A stretch of 64,000 nucleotides of DNA from an uncultured delta proteobacterium (GTDB lineage Bacteria > Myxococcota > Myxococcia > Myxococcales > 40CM-4-68-19), in contig CAIWCD010000023.1 in assembly GCA_903911145.1 (NCBI GenBank), forward strand, positions 120,339 to 184,338, written 5' to 3'. The translations under genes and the position numbers were made by a program. Below the pieces are notes generated by a model, which was not told the DNA's origin, ran no database searches, and saw only the letters and a list, made by a program, of their open reading frames with translations. Position 1 is the stretch's first letter. The number at the start of each line of letters is the position of its first letter. Shown here in pieces: positions 56,565 to 63,636 of the stretch.

Positions 56565-57977
56565 TCAGGGCGCAAGATAGGTGCGGAACTTGCCTGGGAG
56601 CGCTTTGCAGTTATCCGCCTGTCCATCGCAGGTCTTGGACGAACCATCCTGGCTGAGATTGTGGAGCCACTCTGGGTCCGTGAGGGTCGCCCCGAAGACC
56701 GTTGCATGCGCGTCGCTGCGAAAGCTCGCGTTGGTCTCGCCGACGGTTACGCGCCGGAAGAGGAACTGCGAATTCTGCACCAGGCGCGTTGCCTGATAGG
56801 CGCGCTTGCTCTGATTCCAGAGCATGCAGACGCCGAGTCCATTGGCATCCATCACGAAGGTATCGCAGTCATAGTCGGCGTTGTCCCCTCTGACCCAGCC
56901 GCCCCGTCCCGCCTGGTGAGTTCCCATCAGCAGACCGCTGCGGATGTGCATCTTGCAGAGCGGTGCGGGGATGTTTCCGGGTGCACGCCGCGTTCCCACC
57001 GTTGGGTGCGCCTTATCGAATGCGGCCTGCTCTTTCCTGCTTTCGAATGCGCGCGACATCACCAGATACTGATCCGCGCCTGACCTATCAACTCCAGCCA
57101 GAGTGAATCGGCGGCGGAGGGAGTTGAACGGAATCGGAGTGTTCATCTCAGCTCGGAATCCCTGGCTCAGCGTGGCCTCCGGCTTGCCGTTGTTGAGCAG
57201 CCAATCGAGTGTCCAGCCAATCAGGGAAGCCGACTGCTGCGGCGGCGCAAAGCGGAGCGTGAAGAACGGCGCGAGCAGGTCCGTGCTCACAGTCTTGAAG
57301 CCGCCGCCAACGTCCTGGTGGGGGGCGAGCTGGTAGTTCCATCCCTCGGGACTTGTATAGCTGCTGAGCTTGAGCGCGGCCTCTGCGGCGGAGAGCATCT
57401 GCGACTGGCTGCCGGGTTCGCAAGGGCAGGCACGCGCGGCGTCCAATTGGTGGCTGATATAGACGCGATATACCTTCGTCTTCTGCAGATGGAACGTCGA
57501 AGTGGTGACGGCGAGATAGTACGTGCCGTCGTCGAGGAACTGCCGCACCATCGCTGACCCGGCCGCCGCGCTCGCCAGACTGCGGGTACCGTCCCAGGTG
57601 GTGATATCCCGGATAATCGGCTTCGGATTGAAGTATGGCCTGCGCCCCGTCTGTCCGTCGCAGGGCGTCGGCTTCGCGGACGAAGGAGTGATCGACAGAT
57701 CCGTGCGCGAGAAGTTGCACGTATAGACGGCCTGCGCCCAGCCCGCCAACATGGAAACGGGAATGGGAAGCACGGGAGCATTTCCGTAGGCGTCGCTCCA
57801 TGCATAAGGAGAGCCCTCAAGCGGAATTGCCATACTCTTGGGTATATTGACGGCGGCGCGCACGCCTGAGGCCGCGAGCAGTCCGAGCAGCAGAGTTGCC
57901 AGCCCAAGGGTACGCGAGGGCCAACGCGCGGCGGCGAGTCGCAGGGACGATGCGGGCTGGGTTTGCGGTCGATGCAT
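56565..57977 (-). CDS. exported Cys-containing protein of unknown function
   Basis: A 470-residue protein with a long twin-Arg-free signal peptide: ATG 57977, hydrophobic 'LGLATLLLGLLAASGVRA', cleavage near residue 41. The mature part is soluble and beta-rich, with paired cysteines ('RACPCEPG', 'DCDTFVMDANGLGVC', 'KTCDGQADNC') that could form disulfides in the periplasm or outside. Distinctive strings are 'GGFKTVSTDLLAPFFTLRFA' and 'LLMGTHQAGRGGWVRGDNAD'. I recognise no catalytic motif. It ends 20 bases before the reverse transcriptase start on the same strand, so it may be co-transcribed, though the functional link is not established. Confidence 0.78.
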   Translation of the reverse strand: MHRPQTQPASSLRLAAARWPSRTLGLATLLLGLLAASGVRAAVNIPKSMAIPLEGSPYAWSDAYGNAPVLPIPVSMLAGWAQAVYTCNFSRTDLSITPSSAKPTPCDGQTGRRPYFNPKPIIRDITTWDGTRSLASAAAGSAMVRQFLDDGTYYLAVTTSTFHLQKTKVYRVYISHQLDAARACPCEPGSQSQMLSAAEAALKLSSYTSPEGWNYQLAPHQDVGGGFKTVSTDLLAPFFTLRFAPPQQSASLIGWTLDWLLNNGKPEATLSQGFRAEMNTPIPFNSLRRRFTLAGVDRSGADQYLVMSRAFESRKEQAAFDKAHPTVGTRRAPGNIPAPLCKMHIRSGLLMGTHQAGRGGWVRGDNADYDCDTFVMDANGLGVCMLWNQSKRAYQATRLVQNSQFLFRRVTVGETNASFRSDAHATVFGATLTDPEWLHNLSQDGSSKTCDGQADNCKALPGKFRTYLAP

Positions 57978-58077
57978 TTGAGTCTCGATGACCGCGAGGT
58001 GGAAGCCAGAATAAACAGTCAGCTCCGCGTAAATTGCAAGAGAACTTGAGACAGCTGTCGGCCCTGCCGACGCTGCT

Positions 58078-58335
58078 CTACGGCGTGGCCTCGCCTGAGA
58101 CCGATGCGGGGCGATTGAGGGAATCGAGCACAAAATGCAGACAGGCGAGGCTGGCGGCGAGCAGGAGTGCGAACCGTGCCACCGTGATCAGCGTGCGCTT
58201 CTGTCGGCTGTGCAAGCGGAAGCGGCGCCGCTTGCGATACTTCATGACCCGATGGCCGTCTTTCTCGACGGTGCCGATATATCGATATTGATATCGAATG
58301 CGCTTGAGCATCCGCCCGAGGCCGGGCCAGCTCAT
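58078..58335 (-). CDS. small single-pass membrane protein
   Basis: An 85-residue protein with a very basic N-terminus ('RMLKRIRYQYRYIG', 'KYRKRRRFRLHSRQKR') and one hydrophobic helix ('FALLLAASLACLHFVLD') near the C-terminus. Its ATG overlaps the stop of the START-domain gene (ATGA), which supports it being real. A basic cytoplasmic tail on one helix could contact nucleic acid or lipid head groups; this is inference. One hundred bases separate it from the exported-protein gene. Confidence 0.7.
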   Translation of the reverse strand: MSWPGLGRMLKRIRYQYRYIGTVEKDGHRVMKYRKRRRFRLHSRQKRTLITVARFALLLAASLACLHFVLDSLNRPASVSGEATP

Positions 58336-59036
58336 CGCTGCTCAGTCTTGAGTTGGGTGGCGGCCCGTTTGCGCAGCGCCTCGAAGAGATCGGGGATCCC
58401 CTCGCCGCTGATTGCCTTCATGACGAAGATCGGGAGGGCCAGCCCGGGATCGGTCGCGATGAAATAGGTCGCTCGCGTCCGCGCTCCTCCGGAGATCGGC
58501 TCGAGCGTCCAGCTGCCGGTGTTCTTCTTCAGCCGCACGACGCCCGATTGGGGAGCAGGCCCCATCGACTCCTCGGGCCACCAGCTGGTTCGATAGATCC
58601 CGCCCGGTCCATTCATGATGAATTGGCTGCGCGTCACCCAATCGCGGCGAGAGACGAACGGGGGATCGACCATTCCCCAGACGACCTCTTCGTTCCCCTC
58701 GCGCCAGAGCAGCTGGCCGCCGACGGTATAGGGCATATATTCGGTGAAATGAGCGTAGTCGGTGAGCACGCTGAAGACGACAGCGGGTGGCGCATCGAAT
58801 TCACCGACTGCGCGGACCTCGCGAATATCGGTGCCGGGCTCGTCGCGCGTGAAGATCTCGAGCGAGAGCTCGCAGCAGCGCGAGATATAACAGCCGCGCG
58901 CGGGCCGTTCGCAGCGGAAGGATTTCTTCTCCCACGCGATGGTGTTCTCACTCGCAAGGCGTGCTGCAGGCGGCTCGTCGGCATGGAGGGCCGCGGCGAT
59001 AAACGCGAAGGCAGAGAGCGCTGCGAAGATCCTCAT
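58332..59036 (-). CDS. exported START-domain protein
   Basis: A 234-residue START/SRPBCC-fold protein with a signal peptide ('FAALSAFAFIAAALHA'). The START pattern 'REVRAVGEFDAPPAVVFSVL', 'DYAHFTEYMPYT' and 'SWTLEPISGGARTRATYFIA' indicates a hydrophobic ligand cavity, as in lipid-binding periplasmic START proteins. Four cysteines in the short N-terminal part ('FRCERPARGCYISRCCEL') are unusual. ATG 59036 or GTG 59039 are equally placed. It overlaps the small membrane-protein gene, suggesting joint work at the envelope. Confidence 0.85.
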   Translation of the reverse strand: MRIFAALSAFAFIAAALHADEPPAARLASENTIAWEKKSFRCERPARGCYISRCCELSLEIFTRDEPGTDIREVRAVGEFDAPPAVVFSVLTDYAHFTEYMPYTVGGQLLWREGNEEVVWGMVDPPFVSRRDWVTRSQFIMNGPGGIYRTSWWPEESMGPAPQSGVVRLKKNTGSWTLEPISGGARTRATYFIATDPGLALPIFVMKAISGEGIPDLFEALRKRAATQLKTEQR

Positions 59037-59071
59037 CACGTCGCGTTCACTCGAGCATCGCAGGCGTCACG

Positions 59072-59569
59072 TCAGGCCTCGGAGCGCGTGGTCTGCGGCG
59101 CAATGTTGCCAGCGAAAGGCTTCGCCTCGGCCAGCGCAGTCACATTTGATTCCATCTCGGCCACGGGTTGCGGCAGGCGGGCATTGAGCCAGGCGGAGGC
59201 CTCCGCGATGCTCTCGAACGCGACGACGTCGTAGGGATTGCGCGCGAGGTAATTGAGAGTCATCAGAACGGCCCGCGCTCCGCTTGCCCAGAAGCCGCGG
59301 CCCAGCATCGCGTAGGCCGCGCCGATGCAGCGATTGCCCATCCAGCGCATGGTCTGCGCAAACACGGCGCGTGCGTCTGGCTTGGGAAATCCGGTGCCCG
59401 CGGCGACGACAACGAGGAGTCCCATCTTCGGATTGTCCGCAACGACCTTGCGGCTCAGTTCGTCGACAATTCGCGCGCGCGCAACGTCGGCCGCACCGCG
59501 CCAGTGGAGCACGATGACGCTCGCCGCATGGGCGAAGACGAGCACGTCATCGGAGTAGAGGATTTCCAC
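59072..59569 (-). CDS. SpoIIAA/STAS-like small protein
   Basis: A 165-residue soluble protein (MEILYSDDVLVFAHAASVIV...) with the alternating strand-helix pattern of STAS/SpoIIAA-like domains: 'KMGLLVVVAAGTGFPKP', 'RAVFAQTMRWMGNR', 'ARAVLMTLNYLARNPY' and 'VVAFESIAEASAWLNARL'. There is no obvious phosphorylatable Ser motif. It is 35 bases upstream of the START-domain gene on the same strand, and is the last ordinary chromosomal gene before the island boundary at 59711. Confidence 0.75.
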   Translation of the reverse strand: MEILYSDDVLVFAHAASVIVLHWRGAADVARARIVDELSRKVVADNPKMGLLVVVAAGTGFPKPDARAVFAQTMRWMGNRCIGAAYAMLGRGFWASGARAVLMTLNYLARNPYDVVAFESIAEASAWLNARLPQPVAEMESNVTALAEAKPFAGNIAPQTTRSEA

Positions 59570-59663
59570 GCGGCCACAGTAGCGCGGGTCGATGTCTGGT
59601 CAAGAGAGCGTTGCGAATGGCGACTCTCGACGATCGCTCTCGTCGAGGGAGCACCGGGGCGCG

Positions 59664-59702
59664 AAAACAAAAAAGCCCCAGGTCCCGAAGGAACTGGAGC
59701 TT
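59664..59702 (-). terminator. intrinsic terminator of a former tRNA gene
   Basis: On the minus strand AAGCTCCAG and CTGGGGCTT pair around a TTCCTTCGGGAC loop (59673-59702), with an inner TCC/GGA stem, followed by a run of six T (59669-59674). It sits just downstream of the tRNA 3' remnant, so it is the original tRNA terminator left at the chromosomal side of the insertion. Confidence 0.75.
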
Positions 59703-59710
59703 AAGAAAAC

Positions 59711-59733
59711 TGGCGGGGTGTACGGGACTCGAA
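59711..59733 (-). other. tRNA 3' remnant, probable island attachment site
   Basis: Read on the minus strand this is TTCGAGT-CCCGT-ACACCCC-G-CCA: a T-loop, 3' T-stem, 7-base 3' acceptor strand, discriminator G and encoded CCA. The preceding bases (GAGAA) cannot form the 5' T-stem (ACGGG needed), so homology stops exactly at the T-loop. Integration by a tyrosine recombinase into a tRNA 3' end leaves just such a fragment, with the restored tRNA at the other end of the island, here outside the window. Confidence 0.65.
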
Positions 59734-59968
59734 TTCTCGATGCAGTGAACAGCTAACTAGGCGACGACGCGCGCCAATTCGTCGATTTGCCTGTCAGTTC
59801 CGAGCCTTCGTCTCCAAACTGTCTCCACGCGTTTCCTCGCCGGTCCCCTCGATTCTGCCGCAGTCTTGGAGACAGTTTGGAGACGGTTGTGCCCTTGGCG
59901 TGACGCCGTTTGCGTCGCCGGACTGTAACCCATAGACTACAGCTCGTGGGTTTCAGCAAGGAGCGTTC
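59734..59968. other. island left margin, non-coding
   Basis: No convincing gene. It holds a 19-base inverted repeat (59809-59885) and, near 59958, the AAGGAG ribosome binding site for the phosphoribosyltransferase. The promoter of that operon should lie between about 59885 and 59950; I see no strong sigma70 match. Confidence 0.5.
59809..59885. repeat. 19-base perfect inverted repeat with 39-base spacer
   Basis: CGTCTCCAAACTGTCTCCA (59809-59827) and its exact reverse complement (59867-59885). Each arm also contains GTCTCC twice, 11 bases apart. The place, between the tRNA remnant and the first island gene, suits either a recombinase/excisionase arm site or an operator for the HTH protein encoded at 60553. 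Confidence 0.85.
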
Positions 59969-60556
59969 GTGGCGGCCATCAACCCCCAGGTGATCGTCGG
60001 GAACTGGGAGTCAGGCGTCGCGCTCGACGTGCACACGATCAGCAGCACGCATAACGGCTTTGACCAGTTCGGCAATGATGTCTTCGTCACGGTGCGCTCG
60101 GAGCTGGGTGAGCTGCTGTATCGGCTCAAGTACCGAGTTGATCAGACTGCGGTCGCCGAGATCGTCGCCGCGGCCGCGCAATTTCTGAAACCGCATCGCG
60201 CGAAGTTTGACCTGATTGTGCCAGTGCCGCCCTCCACACCCCGCGTCGTCCAGCCGGTCATCGTCTTGGCGAATGGGATTGGCGCCGCTCTCGCCGCGCC
60301 GGTTGTCCAATGCATCACAACGACGCGCCCAACGACGCAGCTCAAAGAAGTCACCGATCCGCAGGAGCGGCAGAAACTCCTCGAGGGTCTCCACGCCGTC
60401 GATCCTGTTCACACCCAGGGCAAGAATATCTTGCTATTCGATGACCTATTTCGCTCTGGCGCGACCATGCGTGCCATCACCGATGTGCTGTTACAGCAGG
60501 GCAAGACCGCCAGCGTTCGGGTTCTCACGATCACGAAGACGCGGAGCAACCAATGA
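59969..60556 (+). CDS. phosphoribosyltransferase (ComF/type I PRTase fold)
   Basis: A 195-residue type I phosphoribosyltransferase. The PRPP-binding loop is at 154-166, 'ILLFDDLFRSGAT', with the acidic pair D158-D159. 'DLIVPVPPSTPRVVQPV' upstream is the usual strand and PPi-loop region of ComF-like PRTases. The start is GTG 59969 with AAGGAG five to six bases before. It overlaps the next gene by four bases (ATGA). Stand-alone PRTases in islands, paired with SLOG-type proteins, are known from nucleotide-centred conflict systems; the substrate here is unknown. Confidence 0.85.
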   Translation: MAAINPQVIVGNWESGVALDVHTISSTHNGFDQFGNDVFVTVRSELGELLYRLKYRVDQTAVAEIVAAAAQFLKPHRAKFDLIVPVPPSTPRVVQPVIVLANGIGAALAAPVVQCITTTRPTTQLKEVTDPQERQKLLEGLHAVDPVHTQGKNILLFDDLFRSGATMRAITDVLLQQGKTASVRVLTITKTRSNQ

Positions 60557-61422
60557 AGAGCACGGTATTCATCGGCGGCTCACGGCATGTGTCGCGCCTT
60601 CCGGCCGAGGCGAAAGCGCGCGTCGACAACATCGTCAGCAGCAACCACAGAGTTGTTGTTGGCGACGCCAACGGAGCCGATAAGGCGGTTCAGCAACACT
60701 TATTAGACGCCGCATACAAAAACGTGACTGTGTTCTGCTCTGGTAAGAGCTGTCGCAACAACCTAGGCGAGTGGCCGACTCACCACGTTGATGTTCCGAA
60801 GGCGCTCAAAGGCTTCCAGTTCTACGCCGCCAAGGACCGTGAGATGGCCCGTGAAGCCGACTTCGGCCTGATGATCTGGGACGCCAAGAGTGCCGGAACG
60901 ATCCTGAATGTGCTGCGACTGGTGCGTCTCAACAAGAAAGCCGTTCTCGTCAACGCGAACGACAAACACACCACAACGTTCAAAACGTCGGCGGATTGGG
61001 ACGAGTTCTTGTCCAGCGCTAGCGCTGAACTTCGCAGCGACCTTCGCGAACGCGCAACCGAAGAGGAATGGAGCCCGGTGCGGCAAACCAGCCTCTTGGA
61101 TGGCCGAGCGCCCTCAACCCTTGAGCGCCGCAACCTGGTGCCGAAGACCGCGGACGACCTGACGAGCGATATCAATGCCGCGTTCGCGGCTGGGGATTTG
61201 GCCTCCGTGGTCGAGGCGCTGGGAAGCATCGCCAAGGTGCGTGGCATGACTCATGTCGCGAATGACACAGGCCTGGCCCGCGAGAGTCTGTATCGCTCGC
61301 TCAACAGCGGCGGCAATCCAGAGCTCGCGACCATCCTGAAGGTCATGGCGTCAGTTGGCCTGCGCCTCACGGCAAGCCGAACATCGCATGAAGAAGGCGT
61401 GAGCGACGCGAGCAACCAGTAG
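60553..61422 (+). CDS. SLOG-like nucleotide-binding domain fused to HigA-like antitoxin HTH
   Basis: A 289-residue two-domain protein. Residues 1 to about 165 look like a YspA/SLOG Rossmannoid domain: 'TVFIGGSRHVSRL' at the start and 'VVVGDANGADKAVQQHL' (G37-D-A-N-G-A-D43) as the nucleotide-binding loop, then 'DREMAREADFGLMIWDAKSAG'. Residues about 200-275 match addiction-module antidote (HigA-type) HTH proteins: 'DLTSDINAAFAAGDLASVVE', 'MTHVANDTGLARESLYRSLN', 'GNPELATILKVMASVGLRL'. No HigB-type toxin is next to it. ATG 60553 overlaps the PRTase stop, so the two are produced together. The fusion suggests a nucleotide-sensing repressor or a conflict-system sensor. Confidence 0.82.
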   Translation: MKSTVFIGGSRHVSRLPAEAKARVDNIVSSNHRVVVGDANGADKAVQQHLLDAAYKNVTVFCSGKSCRNNLGEWPTHHVDVPKALKGFQFYAAKDREMAREADFGLMIWDAKSAGTILNVLRLVRLNKKAVLVNANDKHTTTFKTSADWDEFLSSASAELRSDLRERATEEEWSPVRQTSLLDGRAPSTLERRNLVPKTADDLTSDINAAFAAGDLASVVEALGSIAKVRGMTHVANDTGLARESLYRSLNSGGNPELATILKVMASVGLRLTASRTSHEEGVSDASNQ

Positions 61423-61473
61423 GAATGATCTTCGGCGCACCGTCGCAGAGAGAGCGACCTCTCCGCGAGTCTT

Positions 61474-61512
61474 TCATCTGACCATGTATTACGACACATA
61501 ATCATCAGATGA
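61474..61512. repeat. 8-base inverted repeat downstream of the SLOG gene
   Basis: TCATCTGA (61474-61481) and TCAGATGA (61505-61512) enclose a 23-base AT-rich spacer containing GTATTACGACACATAAT. There is no T-tract, so it is more likely a protein-binding site than a terminator. Confidence 0.45.
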
Positions 61513-61579
61513 CGTTCGATGCTGTGCAGAAAAGCGATATCGGTATCGAAAGCGCTCTCGAGCAACAAGCCTCGGATCG

Positions 61580-61816
61580 CTATTTCTTGCTCTCGCCGGA
61601 CTTTGCCTTCTTTGAGGCTGTCTTCATCTCCGCCTCAACCTGCTCGAGCGCGCGCATCAAAAGCATGCGCGCCGCCATGCTGGCGTTCGCATCGATGCCT
61701 GGCTGCATGCTGTTCAGATGATCCACGTACGCGTGGATCCGTTCGAGCACGCCGACCGGTAACCGCACATTGAAGAGCTGGTATGCATCGTTCACGCTGC
61801 TAACCCGACTGGCCAT
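61580..61816 (-). CDS. small CopG/ribbon-helix-helix-like protein
   Basis: A 78-residue protein with 'AYQLFNVRLPVGVLERIHAY' (a basic/hydrophobic strand then helix, as in ribbon-helix-helix DNA-binding proteins) and a Lys/Ser-rich tail. GGAG at 61822-61825 on the minus strand is five bases before ATG 61816. It is convergent with the SLOG-HTH gene, with 157 bases between stops. It could be an antitoxin or plasmid/island maintenance protein; no toxin is adjacent. Confidence 0.6.
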   Translation of the reverse strand: MASRVSSVNDAYQLFNVRLPVGVLERIHAYVDHLNSMQPGIDANASMAARMLLMRALEQVEAEMKTASKKAKSGESKK

Positions 61817-61948
61817 CGCCGCTCCGTTTTTCGAGATGAACTGAACTCGGGGCGTCGTGTAGCATAGACGTCGTCTTGTGTCTGCGCTGGGTAAGACAAA
61901 GTCAGAATAGGATCCGTGTAACGGCGCGTGTGGAACCGTTCCGTCCGC

Positions 61949-62009
61949 CGGACAATGGTCCCGCTGTCAGCACATGACCGTGCACCAGAGTGTCAGCGAT
62001 GTCTTGAGT
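61949..62009 (+). repeat. 61-base direct repeat, left copy
   Basis: Starts CGGACAATGGTCCCGCTGTC and ends GTGTCAGCGATGTCTTGAGT. It differs from the right copy (63213-63273) only in a 13-base central block. Confidence 0.85.
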
Positions 62010-62017
62010 TGTTCCCC

Positions 62018-63241
62018 ATGAGCCAGAAGACGAAATTCATCGAGCAAGCGTGCTCGCCCGGCGCCAACGTTGCCGCGATCTGCCGCGAGTATGGGATCTC
62101 GCGGCAGACCGGGCACAAGTGGCTAAAGCGATATCAAGATCAGGGCTCGGTGGGCCTGGTTGAGAAGAGTCGTCGGCCGCGCTCGAGCCCGTTGGCCAAG
62201 GCGGAGGATGTTGTGGCTGCGATCATCGAGCTGCGCGACCGTCGGCCGAGCTGGGGACCGGACAAGATCTCGCGCATTCTCGACGCGCGATTCAAAGACG
62301 ACGCGCCGTCGAAGAGCACCGTCGCTCGCGTGCTGCGCCGCCTCGGCAAAGTGAAGCGCCGGCGGACCGCGGTCAGGATCTGGAGCGTCAACGGGCGCGA
62401 GCACGTCGAGGCGAAGGCGCCGAATGATCTCTGGACGATCGATTTCAAGGGATGGTGGAACGCGAGCAACGGGCAACGGTGTGAGCCGCTGACGGTGCGG
62501 GATGCGTTCAGCCGCTACGTGTTCACGGCGAGGCTGGTGAACGGCGCCACCTCCGGCTCGGTCAAATACGTTCTGGCCGAGCTTTTCCGAGAGCACGGAG
62601 TGCCGCGAGCGATCCAGTGCGACAACGGTGCGCCCTGGGTGAGCATGAGCGCGCGAGGCGGGTTGACCAAGTTGTCGGCGTGGATTGTCACGCTCGGCAT
62701 TCGGCTGATCCGGTCGCGCCCAGCGTGCCCGCAGGACAACGGTGGCCACGAGCGGATGCATCGCGACCTAAGCGAGCTGCAGATGAAGCCGGCGCGCACG
62801 CGGTCCAAGCAACAGGTCGAATGCGATCGCTGGCTCGTCGACTTCAATCACGTGCGTCCGCACGCGGCGCTGAACGGAAAGACGCCGGCGGAGGTGTATC
62901 GCCCGACGGAGCGCCGGCCGCCGATGCTGATGCTGCCCACGTATCCGATGGAGTGGCGCACGCTGCGCGTGGGGGCTCGCGGCTTCCTTCGCGTCGACGG
63001 CGACTACTTGCGCTTGAGCGGAGCGCTGGCCGGGAAGTTGGTCGGTCTTCGCAGCGAGGGCGGTCTCCGCTGGAGGGCCTTCTACTTCGACGTGGATCTC
63101 GGAACCATCGAGATCGCGTCGCTGAATGGCGTGGTGTCAACTGACAGAATCAGCGGTGTAAACGGCAGCGAAACCGTCGGTGTAAACGGCAGTGTCAACC
63201 CCAGGAGGGCGTCGGACAATGGTCCCGCTGTCAGCACATGA
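62018..63241 (+). CDS. IS481-family transposase (DDE)
   Basis: A 407-residue transposase. The N-terminal HTH ('GANVAAICREYGISRQTGHK') is followed by a second HTH-like segment ('SPLAKAEDVVAAIIELRDRR') and an rve-type integrase core with D142 ('DLWTIDFKGWW'), D202 ('IQCDNGAPW') and E245 ('DNGGHERMHRDL'). 'FNHVRPHAALNGKTPAEVY' is the usual ending of the core. The catalytic triad is complete, so it may be active. ATG 62018 (MSQKTKFIEQACS) is the natural start; in-frame codons upstream lie in the direct repeat. The stop falls in the right direct repeat, and the last 40 residues include two copies of a short 'VGVNGS'-type repeat, so the reading frame may run past the ancestral end. Confidence 0.92.
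   Translation: MSQKTKFIEQACSPGANVAAICREYGISRQTGHKWLKRYQDQGSVGLVEKSRRPRSSPLAKAEDVVAAIIELRDRRPSWGPDKISRILDARFKDDAPSKSTVARVLRRLGKVKRRRTAVRIWSVNGREHVEAKAPNDLWTIDFKGWWNASNGQRCEPLTVRDAFSRYVFTARLVNGATSGSVKYVLAELFREHGVPRAIQCDNGAPWVSMSARGGLTKLSAWIVTLGIRLIRSRPACPQDNGGHERMHRDLSELQMKPARTRSKQQVECDRWLVDFNHVRPHAALNGKTPAEVYRPTERRPPMLMLPTYPMEWRTLRVGARGFLRVDGDYLRLSGALAGKLVGLRSEGGLRWRAFYFDVDLGTIEIASLNGVVSTDRISGVNGSETVGVNGSVNPRRASDNGPAVST
63154..63192 (+). repeat. 15-base tandem-like repeat at the transposase 3' end
   Basis: CGGTGTAAACGGCAG at 63154-63168 and again at 63178-63192, period 24, read in frame as a GVNGS motif. Repeats like this at an IS end are often transposase-binding sites. Confidence 0.7.
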
Positions 63242-63273
63242 ATGGGTACAAATGTGTCAGCGATGTCTTGAGT
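63213..63273 (+). repeat. 61-base direct repeat, right copy
   Basis: Second copy of the sequence at 61949-62009. It may be the truncated left end of a second, tandem copy of the same IS. The transposase stop codon (63239-63241) lies inside it. Confidence 0.85.
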
Positions 63274-63280
63274 GGAACCG

Positions 63281-63402
63281 TCTTCGCCGGCGAAGACAGT
63301 GTGCTTCGTGGTGTCCTCGCTGGTGTGATCTCAGGTGTAGCAGGTGGTGTGGTGGACAGGAGACACTACGAAGCACACCGCCGATCACACCACGAAGCAC
63401 AC
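63281..63402. repeat. palindrome cluster
   Basis: A perfect 16-base palindrome TCTTCGCCGGCGAAGA at 63281-63296 is followed by a perfect 16-base inverted repeat, GTGTGCTTCGTGGTGT (63299-63314) with ACACCACGAAGCACAC (63387-63402). A second, one-mismatch copy of that right arm lies at about 63363-63378, and a GGTGTGATC/GATCACACC pair lies inside. No gene is visible here. It could fold as one long imperfect hairpin. Confidence 0.75.
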
Positions 63403-63440
63403 CTGGGCGCACGGAAACGCGTGGCATTGCTCGAAATGCC

Positions 63441-63573
63441 GGCCATGCCTGCCCCCGACTCTCCGCCCGACTGGCGGCTGCGGCTGACCCTGACCCCTCT
63501 TTTTAAACGACGGAAAAAGAGGGGTCAGGGTCAGCCTGGGAGACAGAAATCAGAGTCGGGGGCAGGCATGGCC
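63441..63573. repeat. nested perfect inverted repeats (REP/MITE-like)
   Basis: Outer arms of 22 bases (63441-63462 and 63552-63573, core GCCTGCCCCCGACTCT) enclose inner arms of 23 bases (63482-63504 and 63514-63536, core GACCCTGACCCCTC) with a 9-base loop. Both pairs are exact. Such GC-rich stem-loops resemble REP elements mobilised by IS200-like RAYT transposases. On the plus strand the inner stem could also terminate transcription, but no T-tract follows. Confidence 0.85.
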
Positions 63574-63622
63574 AATTTTGAAGATGAAGAGGCAAATATG
63601 AAGTTCATAAAGGCATCCATTT

Positions 63623-63628
63623 AGGAGG
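63623..63628 (+). promoter_or_regulatory. strong ribosome binding site
   Basis: AGGAGG eight bases before ATG 63637, in an AT-rich patch that differs from the rest of the window. Confidence 0.6.
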
Positions 63629-63636
63629 TTTTGAAG

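Larger units (their letters stand above)
61930..63281 (+). mobile_element. IS481-type insertion sequence, ends not fixed
   Basis: Region holding the transposase gene and flanked by direct repeats. The 10-base GTGGAACCGT occurs at 61930-61939 and 63272-63281 and could be a target duplication. A longer 61-base direct repeat (61949-62009 and 63213-63273) lies inside those limits. Terminal inverted repeats are not clear; TGTCAG motifs at the left (61965, 61991) and CTGACA near 63140 may be transposase sites. Confidence 0.6.

Noticed and set aside
59750..61422. Integrase gene near the tRNA remnant
   Set aside because: No tyrosine-recombinase R-H-R-Y pattern in any frame here; the integrase, if it exists, would lie beyond the right edge.
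60553..61422. Classic HigBA toxin-antitoxin pair
   Set aside because: The antitoxin-type HTH is present but there is no HigB/RelE-like small toxin beside it; the partner gene is a phosphoribosyltransferase.
63362..63402. CRISPR array suggested by repeated CACGAAGCACAC units
   Set aside because: Only two imperfect units with a 24-base period that are arms of inverted repeats; no spacers or cas genes.
63571..63624. 18-residue leader peptide (MANFEDEEANMKFIKASI)
   Set aside because: Its ATG lies at the edge of a palindrome arm and lacks a ribosome binding site; likely chance.
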